A stretch of DNA of 41,455 nucleotides from an uncultured Prevotellaceae bacterium. GTDB taxonomy: Bacteria > Bacteroidota > Bacteroidia > Bacteroidales > Bacteroidaceae. The position numbers and the translations under genes are program-made. The stretch spans positions 1-41,455 of the forward strand of contig ONDJ01000021.1 in the NCBI GenBank assembly GCA_900316575.1. The letters are read 5' to 3'. Numbering within the stretch: position 1 is the stretch's first letter; each line of letters begins with the position of its first letter. Below the pieces are notes generated by a model. It was not told the origin of the DNA, did not search any database, and saw nothing but the letters and a program-made list of their open reading frames with translations. Below are positions 32,271 through 41,119 of the stretch, piece after piece.

Positions 32271-33638
32271 ATGAAAGCGATACCACGCATTTTCCTTCTT
32301 TTCCTGTCCTTTTCACTGCTGCTCGGCTTCACAGCCTGCGGCGACGACACAGCCGACGACACAGCCGCCACGACAAACACCTGCGTCATCTACAGCGCCG
32401 TCATGGGCGGACTGCAATGCCAGATCCACACCACCACCGCCGACGGGCGCGACAGCACCTACGAAGTCACACTCACCGGCTCAAACTATCCCCTCTCCAT
32501 CGACCAAGTGAACAACCGCATCTACCTGCACGACTCACTGCCCGCAGGTACCGACATCTCGCGCGTCACGTTCACAACTTTCACCTATGGCGGCACCAAC
32601 GTCGTGATACGCTCACTGCACGAAGCCGGCGACACCATCTTCAATACCGCCGACAGCACCGACTGCCGACTGCCCCGACTCTTCACCGTCTATGGCTCCG
32701 ACGGCTCGCAGCGCCAATACACCCTCGAGCTCAAAGTCCATCAGCAAACAGGCGAAGAGATGAACTGGACGCAAACCGCCACATCCCCCGACATCGCCGC
32801 CCTGCAACAGCAGCGGCTCATCGCCACCGATGAAATGCTCTACCTCTTCGGGCGTCGCGACGAGCAGACCCTCTTGCTCACCTCAGCCGATGGCGGCAGC
32901 ACATGGCAGACAACAGAACTACCCACCGACCTCAACCCCCGCAGCGTCAATCGCTTCGGCAACGCATTCGTAGCCCTCACATCAGCAGGCCAAGTCGTCG
33001 CCTCCACCGACGGCCAAACCTGGACACAGCAGGGCGAACACTCATTCTCAGCCCTCATCGTCAGCTCGCAGAAATGTTTCGGCATAGCCGACCAAAGCAT
33101 TTATAGCAGCACCGACCTCACCACCTGGCAGCAAGATCTACTCGCAGCAAATCAAGAAATGCCCGCGAGCCAGTGGAATGCTGTAGCTTTGCCCTCACGC
33201 ACCAACACCACCTACGAAGACCTCCTGCTCACCGGACTCGCCGCCGACGGCACACCCGTCCTCTGGAGCCGCACCCTCGCCGCCGACGACAGCTACACCT
33301 TCCCCTGGAACCCCATACATACCTCCCCAACAAACGCCTATCCCGCACTTCAGCAAACGAGCCTCATCCTTTACGACGACTCGCCCCTGTTGGCCGGCAT
33401 AGACAGCGAAAGCAACCTTCCCCAACTCTATGTCAGCAAAGATCGCGGACGCACATGGCTCGTAGCCGACTATCCGCTGCCCGACATTTCAGCCGTCAGC
33501 TCGCTCAGCGCAGCCACCCGCAGCGACAACTACCTATGGATCACGTGCGGCGGCACAGGACAGGTATGGCGCGGTAGGCTCGCGCGCCTCGCATGGAAAG
33601 AAATCCCCAGCGAATACTATCGCACCCCCCGCCGCTAA
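32271..33638 (+). CDS. DUF6242 lipoprotein
   Basis: The start at 32271 (MKAIPRIFLLFLSFSLLLGFTAC) gives a signal peptide with lipobox FTAC, lipidated Cys23; the frame is open upstream but precedes the promoter. The 455 residues show the DUF6242 N-terminal pattern: YPLSIDQVNNRIYLHDSLPA, then GTDISRVTFTTFTYGG, then FTVYGSDGSQRQYTLEL. A C-terminal propeller-like part has BNR-style repeats such as LLTSADGGSTWQ, VVASTDGQTWTQ and YVSKDRGRTW. DUF6242 lipoproteins are Bacteroidota-specific with unknown role. It is first in a run with DUF6089, uppS, bamA and ompH genes, so a role in envelope assembly is possible. GC-rich at third positions. Confidence 0.88.
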   Translation: MKAIPRIFLLFLSFSLLLGFTACGDDTADDTAATTNTCVIYSAVMGGLQCQIHTTTADGRDSTYEVTLTGSNYPLSIDQVNNRIYLHDSLPAGTDISRVTFTTFTYGGTNVVIRSLHEAGDTIFNTADSTDCRLPRLFTVYGSDGSQRQYTLELKVHQQTGEEMNWTQTATSPDIAALQQQRLIATDEMLYLFGRRDEQTLLLTSADGGSTWQTTELPTDLNPRSVNRFGNAFVALTSAGQVVASTDGQTWTQQGEHSFSALIVSSQKCFGIADQSIYSSTDLTTWQQDLLAANQEMPASQWNAVALPSRTNTTYEDLLLTGLAADGTPVLWSRTLAADDSYTFPWNPIHTSPTNAYPALQQTSLILYDDSPLLAGIDSESNLPQLYVSKDRGRTWLVADYPLPDISAVSSLSAATRSDNYLWITCGGTGQVWRGRLARLAWKEIPSEYYRTPRR

Positions 33639-33674
33639 AGCCTCAAGTCTTCATAAACCGAACGAATAATCCAG

Positions 33675-34373
33675 ATGCAAACCCTCCGCTACACCTCATG
33701 CCTCATCGTCTTAGCACTCGCCCTCAGCGCCAGTGCGCAAGACGATATAGAATATCGCATGGAACTCGGCGGCGGAATAGGTCTCGGATTCAGTATAAAC
33801 GACACCAACTACAGCTTCTTCGGCCAACCCAAAGCCGGCGGAACACTCCTTTGGCGCAACGTATTCAATCCACGCAGTGCCCTCAAAGTTCAGGCCGGCT
33901 ATACCATGACAGGAGGCGATACCGACAAAATGGACGACTTTCAGCCCGCCCAACCGCTCACACCCTCCACAGACCGATTGAAGTATTCCTTCACAGGCGG
34001 ACTGATCAACATAGGCGTGCTCTACGAGCTCCATTTCCTGCCCTATGGCTATCGCGCCGGTTATCAAGGCTACAAACGCTTAGTGCCCTACATGCAAGCA
34101 GGAATAGGCGGCGTTTATGGCACCGCCGGAAAAGCCTTTAGCATAGAAATCCCATTGGGCGTAGGTTTGAAATACAAACTTGCCGAGCGGCTCAACCTAG
34201 GCTTTGACTGGCAAGTACACTTCACGATGAGCGACAAACTCGACGGGCTCGAAGCCCCGCAAGGCATCAAGTCAGAAGGGTTCAAAAACAAAGACTATTA
34301 TCACACCGCTCTTTTCACACTCACTTACAGTTTTGCACCACGATGTCGCACCTGTAATAAAGACGAATGGTAA
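33675..34373 (+). CDS. DUF6089-type outer-membrane beta-barrel protein
   Basis: This 232-residue protein has a signal peptide ([22 protein letters not shown]) followed by alternating beta strands ending in aromatic residues: [68 protein letters not shown] final strand [13 protein letters not shown] is followed by a short CRTCNKDEW tail. This is a small outer-membrane barrel of the DUF6089 kind, often encoded next to uppS and bamA in Bacteroidota. The function is unknown. It lies 36 nt after the DUF6242 gene and 7 nt before uppS. A C-terminus with two Cys after the last strand is slightly unusual. Confidence 0.85.
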   Translation: MQTLRYTSCLIVLALALSASAQDDIEYRMELGGGIGLGFSINDTNYSFFGQPKAGGTLLWRNVFNPRSALKVQAGYTMTGGDTDKMDDFQPAQPLTPSTDRLKYSFTGGLINIGVLYELHFLPYGYRAGYQGYKRLVPYMQAGIGGVYGTAGKAFSIEIPLGVGLKYKLAERLNLGFDWQVHFTMSDKLDGLEAPQGIKSEGFKNKDYYHTALFTLTYSFAPRCRTCNKDEW

Positions 34374-34380
34374 AAAAACA

Positions 34381-35136
34381 ATGGTTCAATCCAACGAAAT
34401 ACAAAGCAAACTCGATAACTCTCGCATCCCCAGCCACGTCGCCATTATCATGGACGGCAACGGGCGGTGGGCCAAGCAGCGCGGACTGGATCGTAGCGTG
34501 GGCCATCAACATGGCGTTGACACCGTACACACCATCACAGAGTCAGCCATAGCACTCGGCGTGAAGTATCTCACACTCTACGCCTTCAGCACCGAAAACT
34601 GGAACCGCCCAGCCGCTGAAGTCGCCGCACTGATGGCACTCATCCTCAACTCCATGGAGGAAAGCCTCTTCATGAAAAACAACGTGCGCTTGCTCATCAT
34701 CGGCGATGTAGAACGACTGCCCGAAGAAGTGCGCGGCCCTGTGCTGAAACTTGTAGAGCGCACGGCAGGCAACACGGGACTGACCGAAATCATTGCCCTG
34801 AGCTACTCCTCCAAATGGGAACTGACCGAAGTCGTGCGAAAGATAGCGCGCGAAGCCATTGAGGGCAAATGCAATCCCGAAGCAATCACCGAGCAAGATC
34901 TTGACAATCACCTGGCCACAGCAGGTATTCCCGATCCAGAGCTCCTCATCCGCACAGGCGGCGAACAGCGATTGAGCAATTTCCTGCTTTGGCAGTGTGC
35001 CTACAGCGAGCTGTATTTTTGCGACACCTATTGGCCCGATTTCAGTCACGAAGACTTCTGCAAAGCCATCTTTGACTATCAGCAACGCGAACGCCGCTTT
35101 GGTAAGACCAGCGAACAGATACAACAAACCACGTAG
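34381..35136 (+). CDS. uppS: Undecaprenyl diphosphate synthase (isoprenyl transferase)
   Basis: UppS extends farnesyl diphosphate with isopentenyl units in cis to undecaprenyl diphosphate, the lipid carrier for peptidoglycan and surface glycans. The start at 34381 ([13 protein letters not shown]) is 7 nt after the previous stop. The 251 residues carry the signature [14 protein letters not shown] with catalytic Asp25, [12 protein letters not shown], and the C-terminal [22 protein letters not shown] and ELYF motifs. All expected residues are present. Genetic linkage to bamA and ompH is conserved in many bacteria and here extends to DUF6242 and DUF6089 lipid- or barrel-type proteins. Confidence 0.96.
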   Translation: MVQSNEIQSKLDNSRIPSHVAIIMDGNGRWAKQRGLDRSVGHQHGVDTVHTITESAIALGVKYLTLYAFSTENWNRPAAEVAALMALILNSMEESLFMKNNVRLLIIGDVERLPEEVRGPVLKLVERTAGNTGLTEIIALSYSSKWELTEVVRKIAREAIEGKCNPEAITEQDLDNHLATAGIPDPELLIRTGGEQRLSNFLLWQCAYSELYFCDTYWPDFSHEDFCKAIFDYQQRERRFGKTSEQIQQTT

Positions 35137-35159
35137 AGCCATTCTCCTTATAGATATAT

Positions 35160-37784
35160 ATGAACCGCAAATTCTTCAATCACATATTGCTCACATTGCT
35201 GCTATTGGTGAGTTGTGTTTCAGCCTTTGCACAAGTAACGCCGCAAAGCACCGTTTCCTATGATGGCGACCACCCGCGTTACATCCTCGGAGGCTTAAAC
35301 GTAGATCACATTGATGCCTACGACAACGAGTGGATAGCCAGCCTCAGCGGCCTCACCGTGGGACAGATGTATGAAATTCCAGGTCCTGAGATAGCAGCCG
35401 CCGTGCGCAAGTATTGGAAACAAGGTCTGTTTTCCGATGTAGCTATAGAGATTGATAGCCTTGTAGGAGGCAGAGCCTACCTTCACGTAAAACTCAAGGC
35501 CCAGCCTCGCATCAGTGTGATGCGCATTTCGGGTGTAAAGAAATCCGAACGCGACGAAATCCAGCAGCGCATCGGAATGCACGATGGCACGTATTTCACC
35601 CAAGACGTTATTGACCGTACAAAAGCCATCATCAAGAAGTACTACGAAGAAAAAGGCTTCAAAAACGCTCGTATAGACATCACCAGCCAGCCCGATGTGA
35701 TGAACGACGGCAAGGTCATCGTGATGGTCAACATCGACAAGCGCAACAAGGTAAAGATACACCGTATATATATAACAGGTGTAAGTGAGAAAGAAGCACT
35801 CGGCTTGCGCCGTGCCATGAAGAAAACCAAGCAAAACACATGGGGCAACTTCTTCCGCAGCAAAAAATTCCGCCCCGAAGAATATCAGAACGACCGCCAG
35901 GCACTCATTGACCGCCTCGGAGAATGGGGATTCCGCGACGGACGCATCGTTGCCGACAGCGTAGTGCCCTACGGCGACGACCGTGTAGATATCTACATCA
36001 ATGTACACCGCGGTGAGCGTTATTACATTCGCAATATCACATGGGTGGGCAACACCGTATATAGCACCGAGCAGCTTCAGCGCGATTTGCGTATGCAGCG
36101 TGGCGATGTTTACAACCGCACGATGCTCGACGAACGCCTAAATCAAGATGAAGACGCTGTCGGAAACCGCTATTACAACAACGGATACGTGTTCTATCAA
36201 CTCGACCCCGTAGAGACCAATGTCGTAGGCGACAGCGTAGATCTCGAGATGCGTATCTCTGAAGGCACCCAAGCCACACTCAATCGCGTGCGCATTGCAG
36301 GCAACGATCGTGTTTATGAAGACGTAATTCGTCGCGAACTTCACACCAAGCCTGGCGACCTCTTCAATATGGACGCCATCAAGCGTACCGTGCGCGAATT
36401 GGCCAATATGAACCAGTTCGATCCCGAGGCTCTTCAGCGCGACTTGATGCGCAACATTCGTCGCGATGCCGAAACAGGAACCGTGGACATCACCTATCCT
36501 CTGGTAACGAAAGGCGGCGACCAAATAGAGCTTTCTGCCGGTTGGGGACAGACGGGTATCATAGGCCGAGTAGGTCTGAAGTTTACCAACTTCTCCATTC
36601 AGAACCTATTCCGTCGCGGCAACAAGCGCGGAGGTTTCCTGCCGCAAGGTGATGGCCAAACCTTGTCGATCAGCGGCCAAACCAACGGACGTTATTATCA
36701 ACAGTACAGCATACAGTTTGTTGACCCATGGTTTGGCGGCAAGCGCCCCAATCAGTTTAGCGTGTCGCTCTATTATAGCAAGCAAACCGACGTAGCTTCG
36801 GGCTATTACAATAGTAATTACTACAACAATTACTACAATATGCTCTACGGCTATGGCACCAATAGTAGTTATTACAATTATACCAACTACTACGACCCCG
36901 ACAAGTACATCAAGATGTACGGTATATCCATCGGCTTTGGTAAACGCCTGCGCTGGCCCGACGACCACTTCAATTTCTCAGCTGAATTAGCTTTCACGCG
37001 CTACAGCCTCAAGTCGTGGCAATACTTCCTAGTAACCGATGGCGACTGCAATAATTTCAATTTCACCTTGTCGCTCTCCCGTAGCTCCATTGACCATCCT
37101 TTCTTCCCCCGAAGTGGTTCTGACTTTATAGCCAGCGTGTCGTTCACACCGCCATATTCGTTGTGGGATGGAAAAGACTATAAGAACCTTGCCACCAATT
37201 ATCAAAGTGCCAGCTACCAGCGCGAAGCCCAAGAGAAGTATCGCTGGATAGAATACCACAAGTGGCGCATGAGCTTCCGCAGCTACACTGCTTTGACTAG
37301 CAAATTGAAGTGCCCCGTGCTGATGACGCGTTTTGAGTTCGGTATTCTGGGCCACTACAACAAGTATAATAAGTCTCCCTTCGAAACCTACTACATGGGT
37401 GGCGACGGCATGTCGGGCTACAGTAGCGGCTATGCCACCGAAACCATAGGCCTTCGTGGTTACGACAATGGTTCTATTGCGGGCAATGCCTCGAGCAATG
37501 CTTATGCTTATACCCGTATGACACTCGAATTGCGTTATCCCTTTATGCTCGAAGCCAGCACAAGTATCTACGGACTGGTATTTCTCGAGGCGGGTAACGC
37601 ATGGAGCGATGTGAAGAGCTTCAATCCTTTCAACCTCCGTCGCAGCGCTGGTGTAGGTGTGCGTATCTTGTTGCCGATGGTCGGTCTGATGGGTGTTGAC
37701 TGGGCCTATGGCTTCCAGAAAAACATCAATGGTCAGAAGGCTGGCGGCAGTCAGTTCCACTTTATCATTGGCCGTGAGTTCTAA
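35160..37784 (+). CDS. bamA: Outer membrane protein assembly factor BamA
   Basis: BamA is the central Omp85 barrel that inserts beta-barrel proteins in the outer membrane. The 874-residue protein has a signal peptide (MNRKFFNHILLTLLLLVSCVSAFAQ). About five POTRA domains follow up to about residue 450, with GGRAYLHVKLKAQPRI and ISEGTQATLNRVRIAGND. The C-terminal barrel has DHPFFPRSGSDF, GGDGMSGYSSGYATETIGLRGY (containing the loop-6 RGY motif) and LMGVDWAYGF. An insertion near residues 544-580 is made mostly of Tyr, Asn and Ser and should be an extracellular loop. Start ATG is 23 nt after uppS. It sits in an operon with two Skp-type chaperones, its normal partners. Confidence 0.96.
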   Translation: MNRKFFNHILLTLLLLVSCVSAFAQVTPQSTVSYDGDHPRYILGGLNVDHIDAYDNEWIASLSGLTVGQMYEIPGPEIAAAVRKYWKQGLFSDVAIEIDSLVGGRAYLHVKLKAQPRISVMRISGVKKSERDEIQQRIGMHDGTYFTQDVIDRTKAIIKKYYEEKGFKNARIDITSQPDVMNDGKVIVMVNIDKRNKVKIHRIYITGVSEKEALGLRRAMKKTKQNTWGNFFRSKKFRPEEYQNDRQALIDRLGEWGFRDGRIVADSVVPYGDDRVDIYINVHRGERYYIRNITWVGNTVYSTEQLQRDLRMQRGDVYNRTMLDERLNQDEDAVGNRYYNNGYVFYQLDPVETNVVGDSVDLEMRISEGTQATLNRVRIAGNDRVYEDVIRRELHTKPGDLFNMDAIKRTVRELANMNQFDPEALQRDLMRNIRRDAETGTVDITYPLVTKGGDQIELSAGWGQTGIIGRVGLKFTNFSIQNLFRRGNKRGGFLPQGDGQTLSISGQTNGRYYQQYSIQFVDPWFGGKRPNQFSVSLYYSKQTDVASGYYNSNYYNNYYNMLYGYGTNSSYYNYTNYYDPDKYIKMYGISIGFGKRLRWPDDHFNFSAELAFTRYSLKSWQYFLVTDGDCNNFNFTLSLSRSSIDHPFFPRSGSDFIASVSFTPPYSLWDGKDYKNLATNYQSASYQREAQEKYRWIEYHKWRMSFRSYTALTSKLKCPVLMTRFEFGILGHYNKYNKSPFETYYMGGDGMSGYSSGYATETIGLRGYDNGSIAGNASSNAYAYTRMTLELRYPFMLEASTSIYGLVFLEAGNAWSDVKSFNPFNLRRSAGVGVRILLPMVGLMGVDWAYGFQKNINGQKAGGSQFHFIIGREF

Positions 37785-37891
37785 CGACATCCTTTTTTAA
37801 TCCTTTTTCTTGTTGCATGATCAAAGCAACGTAAGCAAATCTTCAAAAAACGATGGTTTCGCAGCTATTTTATACTAAAAACGTAAACACA

Positions 37892-38410
37892 ATGAAAAAG
37901 ATTATTCTCAGTTTGATGTTTGGCCTATTGGCTTTCGGTGCCAATGCCCAGAAATTTGCGCTTGTTGACATGGAGTATATTCTCAGCAACATTCCCGCCT
38001 ACGAGCAAGCCAATGAGCAGTTGAGCCAAACTTCCAAACGTTGGCAAGCCGAGGTTGAGGCCCTTGAGACCGAAGCCCGCACACTTTACAAGAACTATCA
38101 AGACGAAGCCGCATTCCTCTCGGCCGAGCAGAAGCAAGCTCGTGAGCAAGCGATTATTGACAAAGAGAAAGAGGCCACAGAGCTTCGTAAGAAATACTTT
38201 GGCCCCGAGGGAGAACTCTATAAGAAGCGCATAGCCTTGCTTGAGCCTATTCAAACCGAAATCTACAACGCCGTGAAGGCCATTGCGCAAGCCAAGAATT
38301 TCCAACTCATCCTCGACCGCAGTGCCGACGCGGGTATCATCTTTGCTTCGCCAGCGATTGACATTAGCAACGAAGTGCTTCAAAAACTCGGCTACTCCGT
38401 GCGTCGATAA
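37892..38410 (+). CDS. OmpH/Skp-family periplasmic chaperone, first copy
   Basis: Skp/OmpH chaperones carry unfolded outer-membrane proteins to BamA. The start at 37892 (MKKIILSLMFGLLAFGANAQ) gives a signal peptide; an in-frame ATG at 37853 lacks that character. The 172-residue protein has FALVDMEYILSNIPAYEQANEQL after the cleavage site, the canonical OmpH start. A long charged helical arm follows (QVEALE to KEATELRKKYF region), then the closing helices with LILDRSADAGIIFASPAIDIS. It is 107 nt after bamA and 54 nt before a second copy. Confidence 0.93.
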   Translation: MKKIILSLMFGLLAFGANAQKFALVDMEYILSNIPAYEQANEQLSQTSKRWQAEVEALETEARTLYKNYQDEAAFLSAEQKQAREQAIIDKEKEATELRKKYFGPEGELYKKRIALLEPIQTEIYNAVKAIAQAKNFQLILDRSADAGIIFASPAIDISNEVLQKLGYSVRR

Positions 38411-38464
38411 CGTCTCGTAATAGAAACTTTCCAGAATTATCAAACAAACAACAGTTAATACACA

Positions 38465-39070
38465 ATGAAAAAGACCCTTTTGATGCTGACGCTGCTCATT
38501 GCACCGTTGGCCGTATGCGCTCAGCAGTTTGCGCACTTCACCTCAACCGATGTACTTCAGGCCATGCCCGACTATCGCAAGGCCTACGATGAAATGAATG
38601 CTCTGCGTACGCAATATTCGTCAGAACTTCAAACCATGCAGCAGGAATTTCAAACCAAGTACGAGAAATTCCAGAAGGAAGTCAACGAGCAGACACCCGC
38701 CGCTATCCGCGAACGCCGCGTGGCCGAGATGGAACAACTTCAAGATCGTTTGGAGCAGACTCAGCGTGATTTCAGTTCTCAGCTTGAACAACAAGAAGCT
38801 CAGAAGCTTGAGCCCATTATGAAGAAAGTGCAAGATGCAATCAACACGGTGGCTCGTGCAGGCAATTTCGTTTATGTGATGGACAAGAACACCGCCCTGC
38901 GCAACAATGTGTTCATCAATGAGGCTCTTAGCGTGGATGTCACCAGCCGTATCATGGATGCGCTTAGCATCACGCCCGAAGATATCGCTGCCGGCAAGGC
39001 ATTTGTAGCCCGTATGCAGCAGGAAGCTCAGCAGCAACAATCGGCTACTCAGCCCGCAGGTACACGCTAA
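38465..39070 (+). CDS. OmpH/Skp-family periplasmic chaperone, second copy
   Basis: A paralog of the gene just upstream, 201 residues, with signal peptide MKKTLLMLTLLIAPLAVCAQ and the same fold: FAHFTSTDVLQAMPDYRKAYDEM, a Gln/Glu-rich helical arm, and VYVMDKNTALRNNVFINEALSVDV near the end. It has an extra Gln-rich tail (MQQEAQQQQSATQ) that the first copy lacks. Tandem ompH genes after bamA are usual in Bacteroidota. The two may form separate trimers or serve different clients. It is the last gene of the envelope operon before the tRNA. Confidence 0.93.
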   Translation: MKKTLLMLTLLIAPLAVCAQQFAHFTSTDVLQAMPDYRKAYDEMNALRTQYSSELQTMQQEFQTKYEKFQKEVNEQTPAAIRERRVAEMEQLQDRLEQTQRDFSSQLEQQEAQKLEPIMKKVQDAINTVARAGNFVYVMDKNTALRNNVFINEALSVDVTSRIMDALSITPEDIAAGKAFVARMQQEAQQQQSATQPAGTR

Positions 39071-39140
39071 TTTGTGGCGGTCTGTGGCCATAAATTGAAA
39101 AAACTTCAAAAACAAATACGTGTTTGCGGAATAAAAGGCC

Positions 39141-39148
39141 TATCTTTG
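39141..39148 (+). promoter_or_regulatory. -7 box of tRNA-Tyr
   Basis: TATCTTTG matches TAnnTTTG and lies 15 nt before the tRNA 5' end. A TTTG at 39123-39126 is nearer than usual (14 nt). Confidence 0.6.
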
Positions 39149-39163
39149 CACCCGCAAACGCAA

Positions 39164-39246
39164 GGGCAAATACCAGAGTGGACAAATGGGGCAGACTGTA
39201 AATCTGCTGGCTTTCGCCTTCGGTGGTTCGAATCCATCTTTGCCCA
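39164..39246 (+). tRNA. tRNA-Tyr (GTA)
   Basis: GGGCAAA at the 5' end pairs with TTTGCCC at the 3' end, followed by the discriminator A; CCA is not encoded. The anticodon stem GCAGA/TCTGC encloses CTGTAAA with anticodon GTA at 39198-39200. The T-arm is GGTGG-TTCGAAT-CCATC. A long variable arm (TGGCTTTCGCC) makes it a class II tRNA as expected for bacterial tRNA-Tyr. It lies between the ompH pair and the C1 peptidase gene. Confidence 0.97.
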
Positions 39247-39311
39247 CATTCATGACCTTTAAGGGGGTGTTAGGATTTTTCCTTCACCTCCTTTTTTTGT
39301 TTATTCCATCT

Positions 39312-40448
39312 ATGCGCAGTTTTGTTCTTCAAGTTTTGATGTTGAGCCTCAGCTTGTCGGCTTTGGCTCAGCCCGATTTAGTAAGCAAGTCGCAGAAAGC
39401 CAATGCAGATACTCGCGTGAGCACTCCGTTTGAGCCTGTGTTCACCATTCTTTGCCAAAACCCCATTACGTCTGTTAAGGACCAGCATCGTAGTGGTACC
39501 TGCTGGGATTATGCCACTTTAGCTTTCTTTGAGAGCGAAATTCTGCGCAAGTCGGGGCGCAGCTTTGATCTGTGCGAAATGTTTGTGGCCAACAAAGACT
39601 ACATGGACTGCGCCACCCACTATGTGCGTATGCACGGATTGAGCGAACTAACCCAAGGTGGGTCAGCCGACGACGTGCTCGCCGTGCTTCGCAATCATGG
39701 CATTTGCCCTGAAGAAGCCATGCCTGCGCCAGGGTCTCTTGTCGGCGATACCTTGGCTAACTTCGACAGTTTCTTTCCGCTCTATGAAACGCTTGTTCGA
39801 CGCATGGTACCCGCCCGAAGTAAGCACCCTGTGAGAGGCTGGCAGGACAGTGTGCAACACGTCATTGACAGCCATCTCGGCACTTGTCCCGATCAGTTCA
39901 CCTATCAAGGCAAGACCTATACACCGCGCAGTTTTGCCGACCAGTTAGGACTTGATTGGGACGATTACGTGAGTTTAACCAGTTTTACGCATCATCCCTA
40001 CCATCGTTGGTTTGTCATAGAATCTCCTTATAAGTGGCGGCTCAAGCCCAGTTACAACCTCCCGCTCGACACTTTGGTGCAAATCCTCGACCAAGCTCTT
40101 GAAGCAGGTTTCTGTGTGGCTTGGGGAGGCGATGTCAGTGGCGACTTTTCGTATCGCGGCATTGGCGACCTCTCGCGTGATGTGCAGCCCACGCCACAGG
40201 TTCGTCAAGCTCTTTTCGACAATTGGACATTTACCTACGACCACGTGATGCTCATCTATGGCAAGGCCAAGGATCAGACGGGCAAGCGCTATTATTTGGT
40301 TAAAAACTCATGGGGCCAGCGTGCAGGATATGACGGCAGCTGGTATCTCTCTGAAGACTATATCCGGCTCTTTACCACCTATCTCTTCCTCAACCGTCAA
40401 GCACTCTCCCCACAGCTACGGAGTTTGTTGACATCCCACGGCTTTTAG
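39312..40448 (+). CDS. Papain-like C1 peptidase (bleomycin hydrolase/PepC type), secreted
   Basis: The start at 39312 (MRSFVLQVLMLSLSLSALAQ) gives a signal peptide; a longer frame would begin inside the tRNA. The 378 residues contain the papain-type active site in the C1B order: Gln58 and Cys64 in KDQHRSGTCWDYA, His311 in YDHVMLIYG, Asn332 in VKNSWG. The long stretch between Cys and His fits aminopeptidase C/bleomycin hydrolases. Those enzymes are often cytosolic; here a signal peptide suggests periplasmic peptide trimming. A strong terminator follows at 40467. No operon partner. Confidence 0.93.
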   Translation: MRSFVLQVLMLSLSLSALAQPDLVSKSQKANADTRVSTPFEPVFTILCQNPITSVKDQHRSGTCWDYATLAFFESEILRKSGRSFDLCEMFVANKDYMDCATHYVRMHGLSELTQGGSADDVLAVLRNHGICPEEAMPAPGSLVGDTLANFDSFFPLYETLVRRMVPARSKHPVRGWQDSVQHVIDSHLGTCPDQFTYQGKTYTPRSFADQLGLDWDDYVSLTSFTHHPYHRWFVIESPYKWRLKPSYNLPLDTLVQILDQALEAGFCVAWGGDVSGDFSYRGIGDLSRDVQPTPQVRQALFDNWTFTYDHVMLIYGKAKDQTGKRYYLVKNSWGQRAGYDGSWYLSEDYIRLFTTYLFLNRQALSPQLRSLLTSHGF

Positions 40449-40466
40449 AATCAGAGGCTTCTTTTA

Positions 40467-40510
40467 CCATGAAAAGAGCGTGTATCGCTTTCTTTTCATG
40501 GTTTTTGTTT
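40467..40510 (+). terminator. Terminator of the C1 peptidase gene
   Basis: CCATGAAAAG at 40467-40476 and CTTTTCATGG at 40492-40501 pair perfectly, with GCG/CGC inside, and TTTTTGTTT follows. The end of the T-tract abuts the -7 box of the next unit. Confidence 0.88.
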
Positions 40511-40517
40511 ACTTTTG
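40510..40517 (+). promoter_or_regulatory. -7 box of the second toxin-antitoxin unit
   Basis: TACTTTTG on the plus strand, about 24 nt before the antitoxin ATG, so the leader is very short. The -33 side is occupied by the terminator stem and has no TTTG. Confidence 0.55.
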
Positions 40518-40540
40518 CAGCGACAGGAAAGCTTAACGAC

Positions 40541-40798
40541 ATGGCTACTTACACAATTTCCGTCAACGAACGCACCAACAGCGGCAAGGCCTTGGTGGCT
40601 TATCTACGGCAATTGGGTGTGCTTGTTGACAAGGTTCTCGTTCCCCGAAAGAAGGCAGACCCTACGCGAATGACGCGCAAAGAATTCTTTGAGCGAATTG
40701 AAAAAGCCGAAGAAGAGTATCGCAATGGTCAATTCACCACACAAAAGCCCAATGAGTCTGTACTTGATATGCTAAAGCGTAGTGGCTATGATGTATGA
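40541..40798 (+). CDS. Antitoxin of a second YoeB/Txe-type pair
   Basis: The ATG at 40541 (MATYTISVNERTNSGKALVAYL) lies just after the promoter; an in-frame ATG at 40469 sits inside the terminator hairpin and is rejected. The 85-residue protein has an N-terminal half unlike that of the antitoxin at 6935-7195. Its C-terminal half shares the pattern DPTxMTxxEFxxRxExAxxxYxxG (from residue 40), the presumed toxin-binding part. Its TGA overlaps the toxin start (ATGTATGA), so translation is coupled. The gene is intact although the toxin is broken. Confidence 0.8.
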   Translation: MATYTISVNERTNSGKALVAYLRQLGVLVDKVLVPRKKADPTRMTRKEFFERIEKAEEEYRNGQFTTQKPNESVLDMLKRSGYDV

Positions 40799-41065
40799 AC
40801 TCAGATACACTTTTGAAGCCAATAGGGGATTAGCGAAGTTAGCAAAAGATGAGCCCAAAGCTTTCAAGAAGGCTGTACAACTCCTTGAAGAACTACGCAC
40901 AACACCCCCGCACTGGTACAGGCAAGCCAGAGCAACTCAAGGGTGAACCCAAAGGTCAATGGAGCCGCCGCATCACTAAGAAGCACCGCTTGGTTTATGA
41001 GATACGCGACACCGAGAGTCATCGTTCTTGTCCTTACGGCTTACGGCCACTACGAAAATAAATAG
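40791..41065 (+). pseudogene. YoeB/Txe-like toxin, broken by two frameshifts
   Basis: The frame starts MYELRYTFEANRGLAKLAKDEP at 40791. It loses the family pattern near 40898-40906, next to a run of five C, where HPRTGTGKPEQLKGEPKGQW and SRRITKKHRLVYEI continue in the +1 frame. A second +1 step near 41015-41021 is needed to reach IVLVLTAYGHYENK and the stop at 41065. The rebuilt product would be about 90 residues, as expected. The second break falls at the same place in the protein as in the copy at 6661-6931, but the base changes are opposite in direction (gain here, loss there). No functional toxin can be made by normal decoding. Confidence 0.8.
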
Positions 41066-41119
41066 AGCAATTTTTTTCAATAAATACTTATACTCATTCA
41101 CTTAAAAAACTTTATCCTC

